A program made the position numbers and the translations under genes. A stretch of DNA of 64,000 bases from Bacteroidales bacterium (GTDB lineage Bacteria; Bacteroidota; Bacteroidia; Bacteroidales; UBA10428): contig JAFGOZ010000071.1 in assembly GCA_016926235.1 (NCBI GenBank), positions 1-64,000 on the forward strand, in the 5' to 3' direction. The notes under the pieces are model-generated. The model was not told where the DNA came from and ran no database searches. It worked only from the letters and a program-made list of their open reading frames with translations. How positions within the stretch are numbered: the first letter of the stretch is position 1; every line of letters starts with the position of its first letter. Below, piece by piece: positions 7,835 to 17,086 of the stretch.

Positions 7835-9604
7835 TCAATCTTCCGAAAACTCCTTCAACATTTGTCTGTATGAGCTAAATACCTTTGCACGGGAAAGAAA
7901 TCCAATATACTTTCCATCCTTTAGCACAGGAATATTATATCGCCCTGAAGTTTCAATTATTTCAGCTATCTCTTCAATAGTATGTTCATAGGTCACATAA
8001 TGTTCCGGGAAATACATGATGTTTCTTACATAAATAGTATTGTATAACTCCGGATGAAACATTACTTTACGAATATCATTTAAGGTTAGTACTCCAACCA
8101 GGTTATTATGCTGATCTACAACAGGAAATACATTTCTTTTGGATCGGGCAACAACTTTTACCAAGTCGCCAAGAGTATCGTCGGCATGTACTTTTATAAA
8201 ATCTTTTTCAATAAGGCCTTCCATCTTCATGAGTTTAAGAACGGCTTTATCCTTATCGTGAGTTATTAACTCTCCGCGTTCAGCTAGCTGAAATGTGTAG
8301 ACAGAGTTTTTTTCAAATATTTTAATAGTAGCATAAGATATTGTAGCTGTAACCATAAGAGGAACAATAAGTACATAACCTCCGGTTATCTCTGCTATAA
8401 GGAAAATAGCTGTAAGTGGAGCATGTATAACACCGGAAATCATACCAGCCATGCCAACCAGGGCAAAATTAGTTTGAGAAATTTCAAATCCCAGGTGATT
8501 GGCTAATTTTGAAAAGCACAGACCGGTGTTAGCTCCTAAAAAAAGTGTTGGAGCAAATACACCACCAACTCCCCCACTACTAAAAGTAATGCTTGTAGCT
8601 AAAACCTTTAGTAATATGGTAGCTAAAAACAATGCAATCATTATCCAAAAACTATCAGATAAATTTGCAAATAAAGTTTCTTCAAACAGAAATGCGCTGT
8701 CAGCATTTAAGCTTCTGTTTATTATTGTATATCCCTCTCCATATAATGATGGTAAAATATAAATCAGTATACCAAGCGTAATACCTCCTGTAATCCATTT
8801 TGTATAATTATGCTTAAGCTTATCAAATATGTGATTAACTCGCTTATAAGTGCGTGTAAAGTACAGGGAGATAATACCTGTCAGAATTCCTAATAATACA
8901 AAATAAGGCATATCTGTAAGCGCAAAATCCTCTGTTAAATTAACCTTATAAAGAACATTTTGACCCAGGAAATAATACGAAGTTAGTACGGCAACAGAAG
9001 ATGAAATAAGCAGTGGTACTACAGAAGCCATTGTCAGATCCAGCATTATTACTTCCAATGCAAAAACCACAGCAGTAATGGGTGCTTTAAAGATAGCTGC
9101 CATTGCTCCTGCACTAGCACACCCCAACATTAGAATGATTTGCTTGTAGTTCATATTCAATGCTTTTCCAATATTTGATCCAATTGCTGCTCCTGTAGCA
9201 ACAGTTGGGCCTTCAAGCCCAACGGAACCTCCAAACCCGACCGTAAAAGCACTGGTAACTATAGATGAATATAAGTTATGGCGCTTTATTCTTCCATTCG
9301 TTTTTGATATTGCATATAAAACGCTGGGAATTCCATGCCGTACCGGATGTTTATTAATATACTTTATAAAAATTACTACCAGAAATATTCCTACTGTTGG
9401 AAAGATAATATAAAGATAATGAGTATATGATTCAGCCAAAAAATTAGTGAGTTCCTGGATATAATGCACACAATTCTTAATTATAACTGCTGCAACACCT
9501 ACCAAAAATCCGATTATCACACTCAAAATAAGCATAAAACTCTTATCATTCAGATGTGTAGTGCGCCATCTTTCAAACTTTCCTATATTCTTTATTAGCC
9601 ACAT
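7835..9604 (-). CDS. ClC-type chloride channel/transporter with CBS pair
   Basis: This is an inner-membrane anion channel or H+/Cl- antiporter. About ten hydrophobic segments carry the ClC landmarks: GFGGSVGLEGPTV (the gating-glutamate GxEGP motif intact), SSGGVGGVFAPTLFLG (the GxFxP selectivity loop) and MAGMISGVIHAPLTAIFL. Two cytosolic CBS domains follow from about residue 455 (VVARSKRNVFPVVD and SGRYNIPVLKDG). An in-frame ATG at 9631 is also open. I prefer the Met at 9604 because its N-terminus then aligns with the second ClC gene in this window at 52225, leaving the 42-bp inverted repeat at 9634-9675 in the leader. CBS pairs in this family commonly bind adenine nucleotides. Confidence 0.88.
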   Translation of the reverse strand: MWLIKNIGKFERWRTTHLNDKSFMLILSVIIGFLVGVAAVIIKNCVHYIQELTNFLAESYTHYLYIIFPTVGIFLVVIFIKYINKHPVRHGIPSVLYAISKTNGRIKRHNLYSSIVTSAFTVGFGGSVGLEGPTVATGAAIGSNIGKALNMNYKQIILMLGCASAGAMAAIFKAPITAVVFALEVIMLDLTMASVVPLLISSSVAVLTSYYFLGQNVLYKVNLTEDFALTDMPYFVLLGILTGIISLYFTRTYKRVNHIFDKLKHNYTKWITGGITLGILIYILPSLYGEGYTIINRSLNADSAFLFEETLFANLSDSFWIMIALFLATILLKVLATSITFSSGGVGGVFAPTLFLGANTGLCFSKLANHLGFEISQTNFALVGMAGMISGVIHAPLTAIFLIAEITGGYVLIVPLMVTATISYATIKIFEKNSVYTFQLAERGELITHDKDKAVLKLMKMEGLIEKDFIKVHADDTLGDLVKVVARSKRNVFPVVDQHNNLVGVLTLNDIRKVMFHPELYNTIYVRNIMYFPEHYVTYEHTIEEIAEIIETSGRYNIPVLKDGKYIGFLSRAKVFSSYRQMLKEFSED

Positions 9605-9633
9605 TTTAACAAAAATAATATTCCAGCGCATAA

Positions 9634-9675
9634 TAATCTGTATTATTCATAAAAATTTATGAATATTGCAGATTA
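9634..9675. promoter_or_regulatory. 42-bp inverted repeat between divergent ClC and T9SS-cargo genes
   Basis: The left arm at 9634-9652 starts TAATCTG and ends ATTCATAA. The right arm at 9657-9675 is its reverse complement with two mismatches out of 19, leaving a 4-nt AAAT loop. It lies immediately upstream of the ClC start and 36 nt before the gene at 9712. It could be an operator shared by both genes, or a hairpin in the ClC mRNA leader. Confidence 0.5.
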
Positions 9676-9711
9676 GGAAATAAACCTGGAAAAAATAGGT
9701 TAATAATACAT

Positions 9712-11175
9712 ATGAAGGTTCGATTGTTTATACTTTTTATACTTCTCTCTACCACTTCTGTTTTAAAAGGGCAGCTCCCACCCCCTGTATTGACCTATGT
9801 AACAGTAAATCCATATACAAGTGATATTACTTTAGAATGGGATCCCAGTCCAACTACCGAAGAGATCAAATTTTACCGGATTTGGGTATACGACCCAATT
9901 GTTGAAGGCAGTAATCCAATACTTTCTGTTGATGGAAGTAATACGAATTGCACATTTAAATATCCGGATGTAGAAAAGAGACCTTTAACTTTCAGTCTTG
10001 ATGCAATCAATGAAAGTGGCAATGCCGGTATTTTATCCAATGAATTAAGCACCACTCATCTTAAACTAATTTACGATTCCTGTTTATCATATATATTTTT
10101 TATTTGGGATACAGGTTTTCCATGGGCAGAAACAGATAGTTTTAATTTATACAGGATGCCTGATACAACATTCATTGCAAGTCTGTCAGGCAGGAGTTAT
10201 CTCACATACGAGTTTCCTGTAAATGAAGAATTATGTTATTTTATTGAAAATATCAGTAAGGATAAACGCCCTGCCTATAGCCCCAAAGCATGCATATTTA
10301 CAAAACAGCCGAAGAAACCAGATTTTATTAATACTGACCAGGTAAGCATTATCAATAATGAAATTCATGTAGATTTCTCATGGGATGTAACTGCACAAAC
10401 ATCAAAATATTTTCTTTTAAGGTCTGTTAATGACACATCCTATTTTGACACGATTAACCGATACTTCGATTACCATGAAAAACATCTGACCTTTATTGAC
10501 AATGATGCCTCAATCCAAAATATCAACTATTATAAACTCATGGCTTACAATAATTGTAATAAACTGGTTCAAACCTCTAATATTGGAGGCAATATTGTCT
10601 TATCATCCTCTCTTAAAGATAATGTAGTTAGCTTAAACTGGAATTCCTATACCAAATGGATTGGTGAGGCAGACCATTACACGCTCTACCGCTATTCACG
10701 GAATTATACACGACTTGACACATTTTATATCTCAGGAGAAAGCACCAAGTATCTGGATAACATTGATTCACTTGTGTACGAAGGATATTTTGACCAGTTA
10801 TGCTATATGATTGAAGCCCACGAAGGAAATGGAAATCCCCATGGAATAAAGGGGATAAGCTATTCAAACAAATCATTTTTGTATGTCGAACCTCTTATAC
10901 CAAATGCCTTTACACCTAACGGCGACCTTCAAAACGACACCTACCGGCCAGTCAGCACACTTATTGCTAAAGACTATAAATTAATGATTAGGGACAGATG
11001 GGGAGGAGTAGTTTTTGAATCATCGAATCCTGGTGAAGAATGGGATGGTTTTCACCCGGGTAAAAATAAAGTCGAGCCGGGAGTATATGTCTTTTACCTG
11101 AAGTTTACTACCAAAGATGGTCTTGAAGTGGTTAAAAACGGAACAGTTACAGTAATTTTACCAAATCAAAACTGA
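9712..11175 (+). CDS. T9SS type B sorting (CHU_C) secreted protein with FnIII-like modules
   Basis: This 487-residue protein has a signal peptide (residues 1-20, cleavage near LKG-Q). The body holds about four fibronectin-III-like beta modules, for example ITLEWDPSPTTEEIKFYRIW near residue 43 and VVSLNWNSY near residue 305. The last ~90 residues are a gliding-motility-associated C-terminal domain (CHU_C): IPNAFTPNGD, DRWGGVVFES, EWDGF, and PGVYVFYLKF. In Bacteroidota this domain directs export through the type IX system and surface attachment, often together with a PorP/SprF-like partner, which is not seen nearby. The ligand is unknown. Confidence 0.85.
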   Translation: MKVRLFILFILLSTTSVLKGQLPPPVLTYVTVNPYTSDITLEWDPSPTTEEIKFYRIWVYDPIVEGSNPILSVDGSNTNCTFKYPDVEKRPLTFSLDAINESGNAGILSNELSTTHLKLIYDSCLSYIFFIWDTGFPWAETDSFNLYRMPDTTFIASLSGRSYLTYEFPVNEELCYFIENISKDKRPAYSPKACIFTKQPKKPDFINTDQVSIINNEIHVDFSWDVTAQTSKYFLLRSVNDTSYFDTINRYFDYHEKHLTFIDNDASIQNINYYKLMAYNNCNKLVQTSNIGGNIVLSSSLKDNVVSLNWNSYTKWIGEADHYTLYRYSRNYTRLDTFYISGESTKYLDNIDSLVYEGYFDQLCYMIEAHEGNGNPHGIKGISYSNKSFLYVEPLIPNAFTPNGDLQNDTYRPVSTLIAKDYKLMIRDRWGGVVFESSNPGEEWDGFHPGKNKVEPGVYVFYLKFTTKDGLEVVKNGTVTVILPNQN

Positions 11176-11246
11176 CATTCATCATACAAAAAACATAATT
11201 ATTCTTAATTCCCAATAAATATAGTTCAGTCCTTGATGAAAATAAG

Positions 11247-11254
11247 TAATTTTG
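11247..11254 (+). promoter_or_regulatory. -7 element before the rel/spoT gene
   Basis: TAATTTTG matches TAnnTTTG and lies 41 nt before the ATG at 11296. No strong -33 TTTG is found at 19-21 bp, so this is a modest call. Confidence 0.4.
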
Positions 11255-11295
11255 TATTTGGGAAATATTAAGATTATTATTTTAGCGACTTATTT

Positions 11296-13527
11296 ATGGC
11301 GGAAGTAATTCAAATAAAAGAACCTGAAGTAGAACAGCTTTTTAATGAGCTCCTGGTTGCATGTGAAGGACTTAGTGAAGGGAGTGATATTGATCTGGTA
11401 AAAAAAGCATTCTATGTTGCTTATGATGCACACAAAGGATCCCGAAGAAAATCAGGGGAGCCATTTATTATACATCCGTTATCCGTTGCAAAAATTGTAA
11501 GACAAGATATAGGATTAGGTGCCAAATCAGTTGCTGCAGCACTACTTCATGACATTGTTGAAGATACAGATTATACAATTGAAGATATTAAAAATAATTT
11601 TGGGGATAAAATTGCATCATTAATAGATGGGTTAACAAAAATATCGGGTGTTTTCGATCAAAATTCCTCTATACAGGCTGAAAACTTCAGAAAAATGCTC
11701 CTGACCCTTTCGGATGATGTACGGGTAATATTTATAAAACTTGCCGACCGTCTGCATAACATGCGCACATTGGACTCTATGCCTGAGAGAAAACGAATAA
11801 AAATAAGTGGTGAAACCATTTATTTATATGCTCCCCTTGCCCACCGGTTGGGATTATACAGAATAAAGACGGAGCTAGAAGACCTTAGCCTTAAATATCA
11901 CTATCCCGAAGTTTATGATGAAATAAACGGCAAAATACTTGATAGTGAAAAACGCAGAGTTCACTTTATTAATAAATTCTCCTTACCCATCATTGAAAAA
12001 CTGAACCGGCAAAAAATAAAATTTGATATAAGCGGACGCCCTAAGTCGATTTATTCCATATGGCATAAAATGCAGACCAAGCACGTTCCTTTTGAGGAAA
12101 TTTACGATCTGTTCGCCATTCGCATAGTATTCACACCCCGTGAAGATATCCCGGAAAAGACACAATGCTGGAATATATATTCGATGGTTACAGATATTTA
12201 CAAGCCAAAACCAGAACGTATAAGAGACTGGGTCAGTACTCCAAAGGCAAATGGATACGAAGCTCTGCATGCCACAGTAATGGGGCCTAATGGCAAATGG
12301 GTAGAAGTACAGATACGTACTACACGCATGGATGAAATAGCCGAGAGAGGATACGCAGCCCATTGGAGATATAAGAGCCCTGACGATCAGGAATCGGAAC
12401 TGGATAAATGGATTAAAAAAATTCGTGACTTGCTGCAAAAACCTTCTGCTGATGCACTTGAATTTCTTGATGAGTTTAAATTAAACTTATTTGCATCTGA
12501 AATATTTGTATTTACGCCAAAGGGTGATACTAAGAGTCTCCCTATAAATTCAACCGCCTTAGACCTGGCCTATGAAATTCATTCAGAAATTGGCAATAAA
12601 GCCATTGGTGCAAAAGTCAACCATAAGCTGGTACCATTAAATACAAAACTTAACAGTGGTGATCAGGTGGAAATTTTAACATCTGATAAACAAAAATCTC
12701 AGATTGAATGGCTCGATTACGTTATAACTGCTAAAGCCAAAGCAAGCATCAACCATGCTTTTAAGGCTGAAACAAAAAACCGACGGGAAAAAGGGAAGCA
12801 GGAACTTGAAGAAAAATTGAAAGAGTTAAAACTTTACCCCAGTTCACGAATCTTTCGAAAAATTCTGCCTGCATATGAAGTAATCTCGAAAGATGAGTTA
12901 TACAGTAAAATAGGATCCGGAATAATAAACCTGAATAATCTGAAGAAAATTCTTAAAACAAATACTAAGAGCAAATGGATAAAGTATTGGGAATTGCAAT
13001 TTGCCCGAGGAGGTAAGCGTAATAATGATTCCCGGAACGATCTTACCTCATCGGATATCGATTCAAAATCAACATTACTCTTAAAAGAGAACCTCGATGA
13101 ACCAGGTGCGAATTATGTTATTGCGAAATGTTGCAACCCGATTCCCGGAGATGATGTAATTGGTTTTGATTCTGAGGGACAGATGGAAATTCATAAAACA
13201 AAATGCCCTATAGCCATACAACTTTTCTCCCAGCATGGTGATAAAATCACCACTGCTAAGTGGACTACACATAAAGTACTATCTTTTCTTGCCCGCATAA
13301 ACATCTCAGGAATTGACCGATATGGTATGTTCAGCACAATAATAAATGTGATTACAAAAGAATTGAAAGTAAATATCCGCTCCGTAAATATCGCCAGTCA
13401 TGATGGAATTTTTGACGGCACACTTGACTTATATGTTCATAATACTCAGGATCTTAACAATCTGATTTTAAATCTAATCAAAATTAAGGGCATAGAATCT
13501 GTTAACAGAGTAGAAAGCATTGAATAA
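11296..13527 (+). CDS. Bifunctional (p)ppGpp synthetase/hydrolase (RelA/SpoT family)
   Basis: This stringent-response enzyme makes pppGpp/ppGpp from ATP and GTP/GDP and hydrolyses it. The HD hydrolase domain is intact (HPLSVAKIV near residue 57, LLHDIVEDTDYT near 78, LADRLHNMRTL near 150). The synthetase domain has GRPKSIYSIWHKM (~247), YDLFAIRIVF, the substrate loop PKANGYEALHATV, and WVEVQIRTTRMDEIAERGYAAHW. A TGS domain (FTPKGDTKSLP, ~405), a C-terminal zinc-finger-like CCNPIPGDD and an ACT domain complete the long form. At 743 residues it has the full family length. Both catalytic halves are intact, so it should be the housekeeping Rel/SpoT rather than a small alarmone enzyme. The Fur-family gene and purA follow in the same direction, an order I recall as common in Bacteroidales. 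Confidence 0.95.
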   Translation: MAEVIQIKEPEVEQLFNELLVACEGLSEGSDIDLVKKAFYVAYDAHKGSRRKSGEPFIIHPLSVAKIVRQDIGLGAKSVAAALLHDIVEDTDYTIEDIKNNFGDKIASLIDGLTKISGVFDQNSSIQAENFRKMLLTLSDDVRVIFIKLADRLHNMRTLDSMPERKRIKISGETIYLYAPLAHRLGLYRIKTELEDLSLKYHYPEVYDEINGKILDSEKRRVHFINKFSLPIIEKLNRQKIKFDISGRPKSIYSIWHKMQTKHVPFEEIYDLFAIRIVFTPREDIPEKTQCWNIYSMVTDIYKPKPERIRDWVSTPKANGYEALHATVMGPNGKWVEVQIRTTRMDEIAERGYAAHWRYKSPDDQESELDKWIKKIRDLLQKPSADALEFLDEFKLNLFASEIFVFTPKGDTKSLPINSTALDLAYEIHSEIGNKAIGAKVNHKLVPLNTKLNSGDQVEILTSDKQKSQIEWLDYVITAKAKASINHAFKAETKNRREKGKQELEEKLKELKLYPSSRIFRKILPAYEVISKDELYSKIGSGIINLNNLKKILKTNTKSKWIKYWELQFARGGKRNNDSRNDLTSSDIDSKSTLLLKENLDEPGANYVIAKCCNPIPGDDVIGFDSEGQMEIHKTKCPIAIQLFSQHGDKITTAKWTTHKVLSFLARINISGIDRYGMFSTIINVITKELKVNIRSVNIASHDGIFDGTLDLYVHNTQDLNNLILNLIKIKGIESVNRVESIE

Positions 13528-13669
13528 CAGTCCTAAATAATTGACAAGTGTCCATTCGGGTTAAGTATTAAATTTCATTTGGTTATGTTATTAAAATTTA
13601 TTCTAAATAATAATAATGTTAAAAAAAATGTCTATTTTCGCTAATTGTTATTTAAACTAAGTCTAATTT

Positions 13670-14128
13670 ATGATTAGTGAAGAAACCAAAGAGACTGTAA
13701 AAAAAATTTTTACAGATTATCTGGAAAAGAAAGGGCACAGGAAAACACCGGAGAGGTATGCTATATTAGATGAAATTTATACACGTACGGGCCATTTCGA
13801 TATTGAAACGTTGTATATTTTCATGAAAAATAAGAATTATAGGGTTAGCAGGGCTACACTTTATAATACGATCGAATTGTTGCTTGATTGCAATCTTGTT
13901 GTAAAGCATCAATTTGGTAAAAATATTGCGCAATTTGAAAAAGCATACCAATGCATGCAACATGATCATTTAATAAATCTTGACACAGGTCAGGTAATTG
14001 AGTTTTGCGACCCGCGTATCGATGAAATAATAAGAACCGCTTGTGAACTGAACGACTTCATTCCTTCACACCATTCCCTCTATATATATGGTTATACCAA
14101 CTCCAATAACAATAAGAAAAACAAATAG
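13670..14128 (+). CDS. Fur-family metal-responsive transcriptional regulator
   Basis: This 152-residue regulator has a winged-helix N-terminal half ([18 protein letters not shown], then the recognition region [21 protein letters not shown]). Its dimerisation half starts at [17 protein letters not shown], near residue 100. The metal-binding HDH is kept, but the usual CxxC after it (HDHLxCxxCG in zinc-stabilised Fur/PerR) is replaced by Asn-Leu-Asp-Thr. The structural zinc site is therefore missing or rebuilt, and the C-terminal Cys pair is also absent. The C-terminal HHSLYIYG is the expected last strand. It sits between rel/spoT and purA with separate gaps of 142 and 139 nt. Which metal or peroxide signal it reads is not visible. 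Confidence 0.88.
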   Translation: MISEETKETVKKIFTDYLEKKGHRKTPERYAILDEIYTRTGHFDIETLYIFMKNKNYRVSRATLYNTIELLLDCNLVVKHQFGKNIAQFEKAYQCMQHDHLINLDTGQVIEFCDPRIDEIIRTACELNDFIPSHHSLYIYGYTNSNNNKKNK

Positions 14129-14267
14129 AGCCTCATACAAATCCATTGATATACTTACAATCTTTAAAGTTATCCACCATTTTTTTGTTCATAACTACAT
14201 GGTATAAATTTTGCCCTTGTCCAAAAAAAAAAGTTAACTTGCAAGCCATAAAAAAATCAAAATAAAT

Positions 14268-15533
14268 ATGAAATCAGATGTACTTCTTGGCCTGCAATGG
14301 GGCGACGAGGGTAAAGGAAAGATTGTGGATGTTTTAGCCCCGGATTATAATGTAATAACACGTTTTCAAGGTGGGCCTAATGCAGGACACAGTCTTGAGT
14401 TTAATGAAATTAAACACGTTTTACACACTATTCCTTCCGGTATTTTCAGAGAAGACATCATCAATATTATTGCAAATGGAGTGGTAATTGACCCTTTGAT
14501 ATTTAAACGTGAAATTGAAGCTCTCAGAAAACTTGGGGTTAAGCCGGAAAACCGTCTTTTTATCTCTAAAAGGGCACACTTAATAGTTCCTACACATATC
14601 ATTCTTGATAAAGCCTCAGAAGCAAGTAAGGGTGAATCTAAAATCGGATCAACACAAAAAGGAATAGGCCCGACATATATGGATAAAACCGGCCGTAACG
14701 GACTGCGTATTGGAGACATAATAGCTCCTGACTTTAAAGAAAAATACGACTACCTCGAAAACAAACACATCCAACTACTTAAACAATACGATTTTAGCTA
14801 TGATCTTACTCAGGTAAAAAAGGAGTGGCTTGAAAGTATTGAAGAAATTAAAAAATTTCAACTTATTGATTCTGAACAAGTAATAAATGAATACCTTAAA
14901 AAGGGTAAAAAAGTACTTGCAGAGGGTGCTCAAGGTACATTACTGGATATTGAGTTTGGTTCATATCCTTTCGTGACATCATCAAATACCATCTGTGCAG
15001 GAGCTTGCACCGGAATGGGCGTTGCCCCCAACAAAATAGGCGAAGTGCTTGGCATTTTTAAAGCCTATTGTACCCGTGTAGGAAGCGGACCCTTCCCTAC
15101 TGAGCTTTTTGATGAAACAGGAGAAAAACTCAGAAAGATAGGACATGAATTTGGTGCTACCACTGGACGTCCCCGCAGATGTGGCTGGCTCGACCTGCCT
15201 GCACTTAAATATTCCATTATGCTTAATGGCGTTACGCAGCTTATTATGACTAAAGCCGATGTGCTTACAGGATTTGATACCATTAAAGTATGCACACACT
15301 ATAAAACCAAAGAGGGAAATATCGATTATCTGCCATTCGATCTAAACATTGACCTAGAACCGGTTTACATTGAAATGAAACCCTGGAAAAATGATATTAC
15401 CAAAATCTGTTGCATGGAAGAAATGCCCCAGGAACTTATCGATTATATAAAATATATTGAAAAAGCCGTAGATGTACCCATAACAATTATATCTGTTGGC
15501 CCTGACAGGAAGGAAATAATATTCAGAAAATAA
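14268..15533 (+). CDS. purA: Adenylosuccinate synthase
   Basis: This enzyme catalyses GTP-dependent condensation of IMP and aspartate to adenylosuccinate, the first committed step to AMP. The N-terminal phosphate loop QWGDEGKGKIVD (residues 10-21) is followed by GGPNAGHS with the catalytic His. Further motifs are the IMP site TQKGIGPTYMDK, the EGAQGTLLDIEFG segment, and RVGSGPFPTEL. The GTP-specificity region TGRPRRCGWLDL is also present. Its 421 residues are the normal bacterial length. The upstream gap contains a TATAAATTTTG sequence at 14203-14213 that resembles a -7 element. Its stop is only 3 nt from the stop of the convergent MFS gene, so both transcripts must end inside or beyond the other's coding region. 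Confidence 0.97.
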   Translation: MKSDVLLGLQWGDEGKGKIVDVLAPDYNVITRFQGGPNAGHSLEFNEIKHVLHTIPSGIFREDIINIIANGVVIDPLIFKREIEALRKLGVKPENRLFISKRAHLIVPTHIILDKASEASKGESKIGSTQKGIGPTYMDKTGRNGLRIGDIIAPDFKEKYDYLENKHIQLLKQYDFSYDLTQVKKEWLESIEEIKKFQLIDSEQVINEYLKKGKKVLAEGAQGTLLDIEFGSYPFVTSSNTICAGACTGMGVAPNKIGEVLGIFKAYCTRVGSGPFPTELFDETGEKLRKIGHEFGATTGRPRRCGWLDLPALKYSIMLNGVTQLIMTKADVLTGFDTIKVCTHYKTKEGNIDYLPFDLNIDLEPVYIEMKPWKNDITKICCMEEMPQELIDYIKYIEKAVDVPITIISVGPDRKEIIFRK

Positions 15534-15536
15534 GTA

Positions 15537-16913
15537 TTACCCGTTAGAAGGTTCTTCAAGGCCATATCCTGCTCCCTTGCTTTCGCGTTTCAGAAAAATC
15601 GCAAAAAATATCCCTAATATACCTAACCCTCCTAGCATAATCACAACATAATGGTAATTATAGCTTGCCAGCCCCAGTTGAACATTTTCTGCAGTGATTC
15701 CAGGATTTGTTTTATCAAGGACCTTCCCTATAATCCAAGGAAATAACATAAGACCATAATTCTGTATTGTAGTCATTGTTCCGTAAGCCGTACCCAAAGC
15801 AGAAAATTTCACAATTTTTGCAACACCCGGCCACATAGCAGCAGGAATTAATGAAAAGGCAATTCCCAGAACAAACAGGGGTATATACGGGGTAATTTTT
15901 GTAAATGCGAGACTTACGTATACAAGTACTAACAAAACCGAACCCAAAATCATTAATGTAGCACTCCTTCCTCTCTTATCAACAAACCCGCCAAAGACAG
16001 GTGTGAGAATAACTGTTCCAAATGGAATAATAGAAGTAATGCGTGACGATATTTCCGGATCAATACCAAACTTATTTGCAATAAAATCTGGTGCATATTG
16101 CAAAAATGGAAAGACCGCAGAATAAAACAAAACGCATAATAAAGTTATGTAAATAAATGATTTATTTACAAATAGCTGCAGCAAATCCTTAAACCTGAAT
16201 TGTTCTTCCTCCTGATCCGATTCAACAGCTTTTATAATGCTTTGATTATCATATTTATTATCAAAATAACTATAGATAAAAAAGAAAAGAAATCCTGCCA
16301 CAACTATCATTGCACCAATAAGCCCTGCCCTGGTCCATATCATGTGCTTTACTATATTTGGAGAAATCCAGAGCGCAGATATTTGACCTATTCTTGCAAT
16401 AGCCAGATTAACACCAAATGCAAGGGCCATTTCTTTACCTTTAAACCACTTAACCATAACTTTACTGCTGATTACTATTACAGTCTCTGATCCAAGTCCG
16501 AAGAACATTCTGCCTAACATCATCATTTTTAGTTCAGGTGTATATTTGGGAGCAAATGAATTAAAAAAACTGTACCCCAATCCATTATTTCTAAAAATAT
16601 CACTTGTTCCATAAAACGTCAGAATGGCGCCTGCCATCATAAAAAATGAAAATAAAATCCCTGTTTTTCGTATTCCCCATTTATCTAAAATAACCCCTCC
16701 TATTATAGCCATTACTAAAAAAGTATTAGAAATGCTATAAAATCCGAGCATCAAACCATAATCAGCATTGGTAAAACCAAGAGATGCCTGTAATTTAACT
16801 TTAATGCCAGAAAAAACATCATAAAAGTAATAACTGGAAAAAATTACCGCACTTATCGTTAACAGAACCCCCCATCTGTAAATAACAGATTCTTCTATCC
16901 TCCTTGGCTTCAT
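15537..16913 (-). CDS. MFS permease (MFSD1-like branch)
   Basis: This 458-residue major facilitator superfamily permease has twelve predicted membrane segments. The first half carries GGVILDKWGIRKTGI at the loop 2-3 signature position and GRMFFGLGSETVIVISSKVM. The second half has GGFVDKRGRSATL, the repeated signature loop. An extracellular insert after the third segment (FRNNGLGYSFFNSFAPKY) and the overall pattern resemble permeases of the branch that includes animal MFSD1, but the substrate is not readable. It is convergent with purA and divergent from the acyl-CoA synthetase across a 173-nt gap. Confidence 0.8.
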   Translation of the reverse strand: MKPRRIEESVIYRWGVLLTISAVIFSSYYFYDVFSGIKVKLQASLGFTNADYGLMLGFYSISNTFLVMAIIGGVILDKWGIRKTGILFSFFMMAGAILTFYGTSDIFRNNGLGYSFFNSFAPKYTPELKMMMLGRMFFGLGSETVIVISSKVMVKWFKGKEMALAFGVNLAIARIGQISALWISPNIVKHMIWTRAGLIGAMIVVAGFLFFFIYSYFDNKYDNQSIIKAVESDQEEEQFRFKDLLQLFVNKSFIYITLLCVLFYSAVFPFLQYAPDFIANKFGIDPEISSRITSIIPFGTVILTPVFGGFVDKRGRSATLMILGSVLLVLVYVSLAFTKITPYIPLFVLGIAFSLIPAAMWPGVAKIVKFSALGTAYGTMTTIQNYGLMLFPWIIGKVLDKTNPGITAENVQLGLASYNYHYVVIMLGGLGILGIFFAIFLKRESKGAGYGLEEPSNG

Positions 16914-17086
16914 TAATTTATATTATGCATTTAAAACAAAGCTCTAAAAGTATAATAAAATTTCTTCATCGCAAACAAGATATAGTTGACATTGATCACC
17001 ATTCTGTTATTAAAAAGGAAAAAATGTTTTCGTAAAAAGAATTTCTATGTGTATTTTAGTGCTCTCAACAAAATCCACGGTATAAG

